NCBI GenBank assembly: GCA_017557605.1
Contig: JAFYYJ010000061.1
Coordinates: 1-64,000, forward strand
DNA length: 64,000 nucleotides
Direction of reading: 5' to 3'
Source of the DNA: Salinivirgaceae bacterium
GTDB lineage: Bacteria; Bacteroidota; Bacteroidia; Bacteroidales; SZUA-534
Part shown: in pieces, positions 7,104 to 14,776 of the stretch
How positions within the stretch are numbered: the stretch's first letter is position 1
Layout: each line of letters begins with the position of its first letter
The notes under the pieces: generated by a model
Told to the model about the DNA's origin: nothing
Database searches by the model: none
Seen by the model: only the letters and a program-made list of their open reading frames with translations
Position numbers and translations under genes: made by a program

Positions 7104-8447
7104 TTAATTGAATGTGCCGATTATCTCTTTGATTTTCTTCAGTTTCTCGTCGAGCATCTGCTGTGTTTTGGCTTCGGCCAGAAGTCGCAGATAAGGCTCG
7201 GTATTCGACGGGCGGATATTGAACCACCAGTCAGGGAACTCAACGCGGTAGCCGTCGAAATCGAACATGGCGGTTGGCTTTTCGGTGCTGGTGAAATAGT
7301 CGCGCACAGCATCCATAGCCTCTTTCTTCTTCTCTATTTTGAAGTTGATTTCGCCTGAATTGCAGTATTTTGCAATGCCGGCAATGGCTTGCGAGAATGT
7401 TTTTCCCTGCTTTTTCAAGTTCGACACAATGCCAAGCACTATGAGCGAGGCCATTATGCCCGAATCGGAGTAGTAGAAGTCGCGGAAGTAGTAGTGTCCG
7501 GCCAGCTCGCCGCCGTAGATGCCGTCAATCTCGCGCAGTTTGAGTGCGGCATAAGCGCGACCCACGCGCCACATATTCATTTTTGAACCAAATTTCTCGA
7601 TGTACTCGCCCACGGCTTTCGAAGTGCGGATGTCTTGCAGCACATTGCCCTTCAAACCTTTCTCCTCGAGGAAGTAGTGCGCCAGCAGACCGATAATCAG
7701 GTCGGGGCTGATAAAGCGGCCTTGCTCGTCGATGAACATCACGCGGTCGGCATCGCCGTCGTAGATGACGCCAACATCGGCTTTTTCACGCTTCACAAGT
7801 TCCTCAAGGTCAGCGCAGTTAGCCTCGATGAGCGGATTCGGCTCGTGGTGTGGGAAGGTTCCGTCGAGCGTATCGTAGATGTAGGTTGGCGCATCGCCCA
7901 AAATATCGTGAATCAGCATCGATGCCATACCGTTCGAGCAATCGATAGCTATTTTCAGATTCGACAGGTCTTTTAGATATTTTCGCTGAAAATCAATGTA
8001 TTCAGCTTTGAAATCAAAATCAACAATTTTGCCTTTTTTGGCCACGGGAGCCACTTGGCGCGTCTCAACCATTGTCTTGAGTTCGCCCAAACCCGAGTCA
8101 AGACCAACGGGCAACGCCTGTGCCCGCGAAATCTTCAAACCATTGTATTCCTTCGAGTTATGCGAGGCCGTTATTTGCACCGACGCTTCGAAATTGAATT
8201 TTGCGGTGGCATAGTAGACCATTGGCGTGGTGGTAAGCCCGGCGGCGTAAACATCGGCGCCCGCATCGGTTATGCCGCGGCACAGCGAGTCAAAAATCTC
8301 CGGCGACGATGTGCGCATATCGCGGCCCACAAGTATCTTGTTGGTTTTGAACAGTTCAGGAATAAAAAAGCCGATTTTGTAAACATCGTCTTTGTTGAAT
8401 TGGTCGGGATAGATTCCGCGAATGTCATAGGCGTGAAATGCGTTCAT
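7104..8447 (-). CDS. Phosphomannomutase/phosphoglucomutase
   Basis: 447 aa, alpha-D-phosphohexomutase family. The active-site phosphoserine loop is TASHN (93-97, S95), the metal loop is DGDADR (230-235), the sugar-recognition loop is GGELAGH (312-318), and the C-terminal phosphate-binding loop is RPSNTEP near residue 420. All four domains are complete. The enzyme interconverts hexose 1- and 6-phosphates for sugar-nucleotide and surface-glycan synthesis. It appears to be a single-gene transcript: a -7-like TATCTTCG lies at 8476-8469 on the minus strand. Whether mannose or glucose phosphates are preferred cannot be told. Confidence 0.93.
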   Translation of the reverse strand: MNAFHAYDIRGIYPDQFNKDDVYKIGFFIPELFKTNKILVGRDMRTSSPEIFDSLCRGITDAGADVYAAGLTTTPMVYYATAKFNFEASVQITASHNSKEYNGLKISRAQALPVGLDSGLGELKTMVETRQVAPVAKKGKIVDFDFKAEYIDFQRKYLKDLSNLKIAIDCSNGMASMLIHDILGDAPTYIYDTLDGTFPHHEPNPLIEANCADLEELVKREKADVGVIYDGDADRVMFIDEQGRFISPDLIIGLLAHYFLEEKGLKGNVLQDIRTSKAVGEYIEKFGSKMNMWRVGRAYAALKLREIDGIYGGELAGHYYFRDFYYSDSGIMASLIVLGIVSNLKKQGKTFSQAIAGIAKYCNSGEINFKIEKKKEAMDAVRDYFTSTEKPTAMFDFDGYRVEFPDWWFNIRPSNTEPYLRLLAEAKTQQMLDEKLKKIKEIIGTFN

Positions 8448-8468
8448 AACTCAAAGTTTTTGTTATGC

Positions 8469-8476
8469 CGAAGATA
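8469..8476 (-). promoter_or_regulatory. Candidate -7 box for the phosphohexomutase gene
   Basis: Minus-strand TATCTTCG, one mismatch from TAnnTTTG, 21 bp upstream of the start codon. No convincing -33 element. Confidence 0.35.
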
Positions 8477-8515
8477 GAAAATGTCGGTGATGAAAACCAA
8501 TTATTCCGCAGATTT

Positions 8516-9586
8516 TTACTTGCCGAGGGTTTTCCGATAGTGGCAGTTGATTACCTCGTCGCATGCGCCGTGCCAGTTATGCATTCCGTTTCCGAGGCAG
8601 AGATTGAAAGCTTTGCACTCTTTGCAAATTCCTTTTTTCGCCCATTTGCGGTTTCTGAACGGTTCAAACCTGTTGTTCCAAACCTCGAAAAAGTTGTCAT
8701 TGTAGATGCTTCCTTGCGAAAAACGGTCACGGTCAATGTTGGGGCAGGCGCAGATGCGGCCGTCAATCAAAACTGACGCAATGTTGATGCCTGCATGGCA
8801 GAAAAACGGCATGTTTCGCACTTGGCACTCGTAACGGCCAAGATATCCCTCACAACTGAATGTCACTCGCATCGGTTGGTTTGGTAGCTCGCGTTTTGCC
8901 TTGATAAACTCCATGAGTTCAACAAATTGGCTGTCGGTCAGGTGCAAATCGGGCTCGTTTTGGGCACGGCCTATTGGTATTATTGTGAATATCCGCCACT
9001 GCCTTACGCCCAGGCCGCTAAGCAAATTGTAGATTTCCTCCAGCTCACCAATGTTGCGTTTGTTGACACATGTCACCACATCGAATGTTAATCGTTTCTC
9101 TTTGGCAGCAAGTCCGATAGCCGATACGGCATGACTGAAACTGCCGGTTTTTCCGCGCATCCAATCGTGAGAGCCTTCCAATCCGTCGAGGCTGATTGTC
9201 AGCGATTCCATGCCGGCCAATAGTAGTTTTTTCTGTTTTTCGGCTGTGTAGAAATATCCGTTGCTCACCATTCCCCAATGACAGCCGTTGGCGCGCAGTT
9301 GCCGTCCAATCTCCTCAATATCAGGCCTTAGCAACGGTTCTCCGCCTGTCAGCACAACATGGAATTTCTTGACTTTCTCTTTCGGAGGAATGGTTTTCAG
9401 CGCACCAATAAAATCGGCCTGCGGCATATCGGGCTCGCCTTTCGACTCCGAACAATCGCTGCCACAATGACGACAATGCAGATTGCAACGGGTAGTGCAC
9501 TCCCAAAACAGATAATTGAGTTCGTGGACTTTAGTCTCGTTCCAACGGAAAAACCGGAACAGAAGATTGCGGATAGCGGCTCGCAT
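8516..9586 (-). CDS. Radical SAM/SPASM enzyme of an rSAM/lipoprotein pair (TIGR04133-like)
   Basis: 356 aa. The 4Fe-4S/SAM motif is C34-x3-C38-x2-C41 (CNLHCRHC), with GGEP at 81-84 for SAM binding. The C-terminal third is Cys-rich in SPASM style (CHAGIN, CACPN, CKECKAFNLC, INCH), which binds auxiliary Fe-S clusters and usually marks enzymes that modify peptides. The 119-aa lipoprotein gene directly upstream (9619-9978) fits the partner always seen with this family in Bacteroidetes. A natural guess is that the enzyme modifies the lipoprotein or a peptide linked to it, but no product is known to me. An iron-sulfur-dependent enzyme with another small substrate is possible. Confidence 0.85.
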   Translation of the reverse strand: MRAAIRNLLFRFFRWNETKVHELNYLFWECTTRCNLHCRHCGSDCSESKGEPDMPQADFIGALKTIPPKEKVKKFHVVLTGGEPLLRPDIEEIGRQLRANGCHWGMVSNGYFYTAEKQKKLLLAGMESLTISLDGLEGSHDWMRGKTGSFSHAVSAIGLAAKEKRLTFDVVTCVNKRNIGELEEIYNLLSGLGVRQWRIFTIIPIGRAQNEPDLHLTDSQFVELMEFIKAKRELPNQPMRVTFSCEGYLGRYECQVRNMPFFCHAGINIASVLIDGRICACPNIDRDRFSQGSIYNDNFFEVWNNRFEPFRNRKWAKKGICKECKAFNLCLGNGMHNWHGACDEVINCHYRKTLGK

Positions 9587-9618
9587 AATCGAATTTTAAG
9601 TGCCCGCAAACCAACAGA

Positions 9619-9978
9619 TTACTTCTTGTTGAGTTTTATAACATATTTTGCCGGCCCTGTATATTTTACAACGGTGTCTTTTTCCTGGTAATAGTCTTTC
9701 GGCTTGAATTTGAACCAGATACTGTCGCACTCGTTGTAAATATCACATCCGTAGACGGTTCCTTTTATATCGGTTATTCCTATATTAAACCAGTCTTCCG
9801 ACTCTTTGGTTTTCGACAAAACCTCAACATCGGGAATGCATTTGCCCGACTCGTCGGTAACAATGAATCGCATTTCTTCAAAATAGTCGTAATCGGAGCC
9901 GTCACCGTAACATGCTTGAAATGTGAATAATACGGCTGAAAACGAGAAACATTTCAATAGATTATGCAACCATTTCAT
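9619..9978 (-). CDS. Radical SAM-associated small lipoprotein (TIGR04134-like)
   Basis: 119 aa with signal peptide and lipobox FQAC23, followed by YGDGSDYDYFEE. The mature part is short and beta-rich (FIVTDESGKCIPDVEVLSKT), like a single Ig/prealbumin-type carrier domain with a conserved V-x-D-x-x-G-K style turn and C-terminal strand YVIKLNKK. The gene ends 32 bp before the radical SAM/SPASM gene, so they form one unit. The FQACYG start of the mature protein is characteristic of the rSAM-linked lipoprotein family. Its role as substrate is inference. Confidence 0.8.
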   Translation of the reverse strand: MKWLHNLLKCFSFSAVLFTFQACYGDGSDYDYFEEMRFIVTDESGKCIPDVEVLSKTKESEDWFNIGITDIKGTVYGCDIYNECDSIWFKFKPKDYYQEKDTVVKYTGPAKYVIKLNKK

Positions 9979-9997
9979 AACAACCGGATTTAAGGTT

Positions 9998-10909
9998 TTA
10001 CTTCAATTCGATTTCTGTTGTTCCAATCATGTTGCCGTCGCAGAAGATATCGGTTTTGTAGACACCGGTCTTCAGCTCGCCCTCCTCGCACTCATAGTAA
10101 ATTACCATGTCAATCTTTTCGCCTTTGTAATCAACCTGACGCAGGGCCGAGAAGGTGATTTTGTCATCCTCAAATTTGAAGGTGTCCTGCTCCTTATTTA
10201 TAAGCATCAGCCCGTCGGGCGAAGTGATGCGGACATACACTTTTTTGTTGCCGCGCGGTGCAATTGGGTTTTCATCGAGTGTGAAACTTACAGCCAGCCG
10301 TTTGATTTTCTTGGCTTTATTGGCGGGTTTACCTTTGGCGTTGAAGCTTGTCATCGACGAATTGATAGCCTTAATGACAGATGCCTTCGCCACTTTGGCT
10401 TGCGACTCCTCATATTTTTGAGTCAGTTGCTTGTTCTCTTTTTTGGCGGCCGTAATCTGCTTTTTCACTTCGGTGTTCTCCTCGGTCAACTGAATATTAA
10501 GAGTGTTGAGCGAATCTATCTGATGCACAAAGTTTTTCATCACATCGCGCAAGGTTTTCAGCTCTTTTTTCATCTTGGCAATCTGCGCTTTGTTTTCCGA
10601 TTTTGTGGTCTTCAGTTCTGTCATCAACTCACGAATGTGCTCCTTCTGTTGCTCTAGTTGTGCCGAAATACTATCGTTTGTTGTTTCGATATTCTCATAA
10701 TCGGCCAACAAATTCTGATATTGCGCCGCCAGCGAGTCTTTTTCAGCACTGACAGTTACTATTTGCACTTGCTGTACGGTGGTTGTGTGCTGTTTTGTAA
10801 AATAGAGCACGCACATTACAGCTAATAAAATGGTTTCGATAGCAATTATAACAACATATTTCTTGTTTCCGTTGCCATTGGCCGATTCAAAATCTTTCAA
10901 GTTGTCCAC
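9998..10909 (-). CDS. Membrane-anchored coiled-coil protein, unknown function
   Basis: 303 aa. A single membrane segment at about 18-37 (YVVIIAIETILLAVMCVLYF) is followed by a long coiled coil (about 55-175, rich in EKDSLAAQYQNLL-type heptads) and a C-terminal beta domain (about 205-303) with TSPDGLMLINKEQDTFKFED. The likely topology is a short cytoplasmic tail with the coiled coil and C-terminal domain outside. It sits 18 bp downstream of queA on the same strand. Proteins of this layout occur beside queA/truB in other Bacteroidetes, but I know no function. Confidence 0.75.
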   Translation of the reverse strand: MDNLKDFESANGNGNKKYVVIIAIETILLAVMCVLYFTKQHTTTVQQVQIVTVSAEKDSLAAQYQNLLADYENIETTNDSISAQLEQQKEHIRELMTELKTTKSENKAQIAKMKKELKTLRDVMKNFVHQIDSLNTLNIQLTEENTEVKKQITAAKKENKQLTQKYEESQAKVAKASVIKAINSSMTSFNAKGKPANKAKKIKRLAVSFTLDENPIAPRGNKKVYVRITSPDGLMLINKEQDTFKFEDDKITFSALRQVDYKGEKIDMVIYYECEEGELKTGVYKTDIFCDGNMIGTTEIELK

Positions 10910-10927
10910 GATAGTAAGTTTTATTTA

Positions 10928-11977
10928 TCAGATAATCAGCATTGCGTCTCCATAAGCACCAAACCGGTACCCTTCTTTAAGGGCTAGTTGGTAGGTGTCC
11001 ATCAATAGGTCGTAGCCGGCGTAAGCGGCAACCATCATCAGCATTGTCGATTGCGGCAAATGGAAGTTTGACACCATCGACGATGCCACGCTGAAGTCGT
11101 ATGGCGGGAAAATGAATTTATTTGTCCAGCCCTCATAAGGCTTCAGGTATCCGTATGTCGATACTGAGCTTTCGAGTGTGCGCATCACTGTTGTGCTTAT
11201 GGCGCAAACCTGATGTTTCTCCTCTTTTGCCTTGTTGACAATATTGGCGGCTTCCTCCGATATGAAAATCTGTTCGGAATCCATTTTGTGTTTTGTCAAA
11301 TCCTCAACATCGACAGAGCGGAAATTGCCAAGTCCGATGTGAAGTGTTATCTCGGCGAATTTTATGCCCTTTATCTCGCAGCGTTTAAGAAGTTCGCGGC
11401 TGAAATGCAAACCAGCTGTAGGAGCGGCAACAGCGCCTTCGTGTTTGGCAAATATCGTTTGGTAACGAATAGCGTCTTCTGGCTCAACCGGGCGTTTGAT
11501 TGAACGCGGCAGCGGTGTTTCACCAAGCGAGTAAAGCGTCTTCTTGAACTCTTCGTACGGGCCGTCGAACAAGAAGCGAAGCGTACGGCCACGTGATGTG
11601 GTGTTGTCTATAACTTCAGCCACAAGCGAATCGTCTTCTCCAAAATAGAGCTTGTTGCCTATGCGGATTTTGCGAGCCGGGTCAACCAAAACGTCCCAAA
11701 GACGCTGGTCGTGGTTCAGTTCACGAAGCAGGAAAACTTCGATTTTTGCTCCAGTCTTTTCTTTATTTCCATACAAACGTGCCGGAAAAACTTTGGTGTT
11801 GTTGAACACAAACACATCCTTGTCGTCGAAATAATTGATTATTTCCTTGAAAATCTTATGTTCAACCTGTCCTGTCTTACGGTTCAAAACTAACAATCTT
11901 GATTCATCACGGTTTTCAGTAGGGTACAACGCTATCCTGTCCTCTGGTAAATCGTAGTTAAATTGTGAAAGTTTCAT
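10928..11977 (-). CDS. queA: S-adenosylmethionine:tRNA ribosyltransferase-isomerase QueA
   Basis: 349 aa, complete. It transfers the ribosyl part of SAM to preQ1 in tRNA to give epoxyqueuosine, the penultimate step of queuosine synthesis. Family hallmarks include [19 protein letters not shown] at the N-terminus, the motif [12 protein letters not shown] (181-192) and the C-terminal [11 protein letters not shown] segment. It lies 75 bp downstream of truB, and the cluster FtsX-DUF3098-TruB-QueA is a conserved Bacteroidetes gene order. Confidence 0.97.
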   Translation of the reverse strand: MKLSQFNYDLPEDRIALYPTENRDESRLLVLNRKTGQVEHKIFKEIINYFDDKDVFVFNNTKVFPARLYGNKEKTGAKIEVFLLRELNHDQRLWDVLVDPARKIRIGNKLYFGEDDSLVAEVIDNTTSRGRTLRFLFDGPYEEFKKTLYSLGETPLPRSIKRPVEPEDAIRYQTIFAKHEGAVAAPTAGLHFSRELLKRCEIKGIKFAEITLHIGLGNFRSVDVEDLTKHKMDSEQIFISEEAANIVNKAKEEKHQVCAISTTVMRTLESSVSTYGYLKPYEGWTNKFIFPPYDFSVASSMVSNFHLPQSTMLMMVAAYAGYDLLMDTYQLALKEGYRFGAYGDAMLII

Positions 11978-12052
11978 TGGAAATTTATGTTTTTATATGA
12001 ATAATAAACTGAGTTTTTCTGTTCTTATTGTTAAGAAAATGAGTTCGTTTGC

Positions 12053-12778
12053 CTATCCGCGAAATTCGGCGCAATTTTTTATAATTTTTTCAAATTCCAA
12101 AATATCAACAGCATTATTTAAAGTGAAATCGCCTATACGTGTGCGCTGCAGTCCGCCAAGATACGCTCCGGAGTTTAGTCTTTCTCCCAAATCGCGCGCT
12201 ATCGACCTGATATACGTGCCTTTACTGCATACTATCCGGGCCGTTACTTCAGGAAAATTGTAGCTAACCAGTTCACATTTCTCAATGTTGATTAGCGAAG
12301 GTTTCATTTCGACATTTTTCCCTTTACGGGCAGCAATATAGGCACGCTGTCCGTCTACCATTTTGGCCGAAAAAAGTGGCGGAATCTGCTCTTGCTCTCC
12401 TTCGAACGACTTGAGCGCCTCTCGCACTTTTTCTTCGGTTATTCCTTCGGTAGAATATGTGTTATCTATCTCGGTTTCAAGGTCATAAGAAGGAGTTGTG
12501 GCGCCCAGTACAAATGTGCCGACATATTCTTTAACGCTTGCCTGCAGCTCTTCTATCTTTTTGGTGAATTTGCCGGTGCAAACTATCAGAAGGCCCGTAG
12601 CCAAAGGGTCCAACGTTCCGCAATGGCCAACTTTTATTTTTTTGTAACCAAACTGATTCCTAAGCAGATAACGCACTTTGTTCACAACATCGAACGAAGT
12701 CCATTTCAACGGTTTGTTAATCAATATGATTTGCCCTTCCTCAAAATCATATTGTTCTTTTCCGGGTGTAAATATCAT
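12053..12778 (-). CDS. truB: tRNA pseudouridine(55) synthase TruB
   Basis: 241 aa. The catalytic motif GHCGTLDPLATG (51-62) contains the nucleophile D57. INKPLKWTSFDVVNKVR (20-36) is the usual N-terminal segment, and GTYIRSIARDLG near 198 is the second conserved loop. It converts U55 of the tRNA T-loop to pseudouridine. It lacks the extra C-terminal PUA domain of the E. coli enzyme, as is normal for Bacteroidetes. The gene starts 12 bp after the DUF3098 gene. Confidence 0.97.
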   Translation of the reverse strand: MIFTPGKEQYDFEEGQIILINKPLKWTSFDVVNKVRYLLRNQFGYKKIKVGHCGTLDPLATGLLIVCTGKFTKKIEELQASVKEYVGTFVLGATTPSYDLETEIDNTYSTEGITEEKVREALKSFEGEQEQIPPLFSAKMVDGQRAYIAARKGKNVEMKPSLINIEKCELVSYNFPEVTARIVCSKGTYIRSIARDLGERLNSGAYLGGLQRTRIGDFTLNNAVDILEFEKIIKNCAEFRG

Positions 12779-12790
12779 TGAATGAAAATG

Positions 12791-13033
12791 TTACTCTTTT
12801 TCCGGTTTGTGCATTATGGCATAGATTTCGAAAAAGAATCCGGCTAAAACAATGATTGGCGCCACAATTATCCGGCGCGCGCTGAACATTGCTTCGTTGA
12901 ACACCTGCGGGTCGTTTGAGCGGCCTCCTGTCATAAGTATAAAACCAAAGATTATCAATGCTATGCCAATCAGTATGAACCTATAGTTTTTCTGGCTTAA
13001 GGCAAAGCCGCTTTTTGATTTATTATCTTCCAT
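12791..13033 (-). CDS. DUF3098 small membrane protein
   Basis: 80 aa with two predicted membrane helices, about 17-38 (YRFILIGIALIIFGFILMTG) and about 52-72 (RRIIVAPIIVLAGFFFEIYAI). SNDPQVFNEAMFSARRI between them is the diagnostic segment of the DUF3098 family, found almost only in Bacteroidetes next to ftsX. Function is unknown; proximity to ftsX suggests a link to cell division or envelope assembly. The gap to ftsX is 10 bp. Confidence 0.88.
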   Translation of the reverse strand: MEDNKSKSGFALSQKNYRFILIGIALIIFGFILMTGGRSNDPQVFNEAMFSARRIIVAPIIVLAGFFFEIYAIMHKPEKE

Positions 13034-13043
13034 TTCTGTTATT

Positions 13044-13928
13044 TTAAGCGTAAAGTTCGTTACCTTTCATTCGTAAATATCTGTTGACTGCAAAAAAGTT
13101 TGAAATCCAGACAATTAAGAAGCCAACAACCATAATGCCAGCATAAAGAATGGCAATTGTATCAAGCTCGCACATTATCTCAAGCTCTTGCACATGCTCG
13201 TTTATCATATAGATAACACCGCCAAGCAGAATGTAAGCTATTATTATGCTGTAAAGCGCATGGCACAAACTTTTGATAATGAACGGCGCACGGACAAACG
13301 ACCGTGTGGCACCAACAAGCTCCATTGTTTTTATCAGGAACCGGCGCGCATAAACTGACAATCGTATGGTGTTGTTGATTAGTGAAAGCGATATGATGAA
13401 CAGCAGTCCGCAGAAAACAAGCAAAATAATGCTTATCCTTTTGACATTCTGATTGATAGTTTCAATCAGTGACTTTTGGTATGATACCTCTTTCACCAAC
13501 GAATATTTGGACAGTTTCTTCTCGATTTTAGCAATGCTGTCAATGTTGGCGTAATCGGCTTTCAGCTTCACTTCTATCGACGGCGACAATGGATTGTATC
13601 CCAAGAAACTAACAAAATCCTCCCCTATTTCTTGTGTCAGCTCGCGAGCAGCTGAATCTTTCGAAACAAATGCTGTTTGTCTTACAAAATCCGATGTTTT
13701 GAGGATATTTTCAAATCGAATCATTTCCACCTCTTTGACATCGTCGTTCAAAAAGATAGTCAATTCAATGTTTTCTTTAACATGCTGCGAAATCTTGTGT
13801 GCGTTCAGAATCAGCAAACCCACCAATCCTATTACAAACAGCACCAGCGAGATGCTGATAACTGTTGTTATATAAGAACTTCGCAATTGCCGCGAAGAGA
13901 TTCGTTTTTCTTTTTTGTTCATTTTCAA
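13044..13928 (-). CDS. ftsX: Cell division protein FtsX
   Basis: 294 aa with the FtsX layout: cytoplasmic basic N-terminus, TM1 at about 20-42, a periplasmic domain (about 43-165), then three membrane helices (about 168-190, 215-240, 260-285). The segment RRFLIKTMELVGATRSFVRAPF between TM2 and TM3 is the conserved cytoplasmic loop that contacts FtsE. FtsEX controls peptidoglycan hydrolysis through EnvC-type activators; an EnvC-like protein is encoded at 22545-23744. FtsE itself is not in the window. First gene of the ftsX-DUF3098-truB-queA cluster. Confidence 0.93.
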   Translation of the reverse strand: MKMNKKEKRISSRQLRSSYITTVISISLVLFVIGLVGLLILNAHKISQHVKENIELTIFLNDDVKEVEMIRFENILKTSDFVRQTAFVSKDSAARELTQEIGEDFVSFLGYNPLSPSIEVKLKADYANIDSIAKIEKKLSKYSLVKEVSYQKSLIETINQNVKRISIILLVFCGLLFIISLSLINNTIRLSVYARRFLIKTMELVGATRSFVRAPFIIKSLCHALYSIIIAYILLGGVIYMINEHVQELEIMCELDTIAILYAGIMVVGFLIVWISNFFAVNRYLRMKGNELYA

Positions 13929-13969
13929 CAGAATTTGAATGACAAAAATAGAATGTTTTGGCGGTTTTT

Positions 13970-14776
13970 CTATTTTTTTTCGTTTTTGTATGCGTTTTCT
14001 TCGTATTTCGACAAAAATGCTTTTATCGACCCAACAGCAATTTTAGCCTGCACAAGTATCGGAACACACTTGTCATCGGCTGTTACCCAGGCAACAAGGT
14101 CTTCGCCACCGTTGAAAATTGTGCCGCTAACCATCATCACTGCAAATTTCCGGCAAGTGTGAGTTTTTTCGTTGCGGTCAGTCACATCTTCTTTTCCTAA
14201 ATATCTGATATGCAGATTATAAAATTTGTTTCCAACAATCACCGGTATCGGCACTTGCTGGTTTACTTTGATATTTTTGAAATCGATAGACCTGCAAATG
14301 TATATAGCTGACACCAAATCTGTTACCTGCCTGTTTATTTTGATAGTGTCTATTCCGTAAGCTCTTTTGGCTGTTTCGGTTTTGGTTATGGCTATGCTGT
14401 CGGCATAATTAAAAACAGCCTCCTCTTTGTCCCAAAAACTGCCTTCGTGTGTGTTGCATCGGAACCAATATGGCCGGTATTCGTTAGGTTCCACTATAGC
14501 CTCATATGTATCGCGAACTTTGAAAAACCAGTCGTAGCCCGGATTTGTCGCGCCAGTGCTGTACAAATGGAGCGCCTTTGTTTTATTATATAATGTGTCT
14601 CTTATTTCGAATTTTGCCCAACCTGCATTCAGCCAGATGAAGCCCCAGTTGTAATAAATATCGAGAGTGAACGACTCTCCCGATTTGAATTTTCCGTAGT
14701 TGTAATTAATCTGCGGATGAGCAAAAAGCGGCAGGAGACACAGAAAAAAAACTATTGCTTGTTTTTTACACATCAT
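13970..14776 (-). CDS. DUF3108 family exported protein (copy 1)
   Basis: 268 aa, signal peptide ending near FAHPQ22, then a beta-rich domain beginning GKFKSGESFTLDIYYNWGFIWLNAGWAKFEI, the DUF3108 signature of a lipocalin-like barrel. NKKVRDTYEAIV-type and CRKFAVMMVSGTIFNGGEDLVAWVTADDKCVPILVQAKI segments match the second DUF3108 copy at 16655-17476, so the two are paralogues. Its start overlaps the stop of the 617-aa lipoprotein gene by 4 bp (ATGA). Function unknown; periplasmic or outer-membrane-associated. Confidence 0.85.
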   Translation of the reverse strand: MMCKKQAIVFFLCLLPLFAHPQINYNYGKFKSGESFTLDIYYNWGFIWLNAGWAKFEIRDTLYNKTKALHLYSTGATNPGYDWFFKVRDTYEAIVEPNEYRPYWFRCNTHEGSFWDKEEAVFNYADSIAITKTETAKRAYGIDTIKINRQVTDLVSAIYICRSIDFKNIKVNQQVPIPVIVGNKFYNLHIRYLGKEDVTDRNEKTHTCRKFAVMMVSGTIFNGGEDLVAWVTADDKCVPILVQAKIAVGSIKAFLSKYEENAYKNEKK

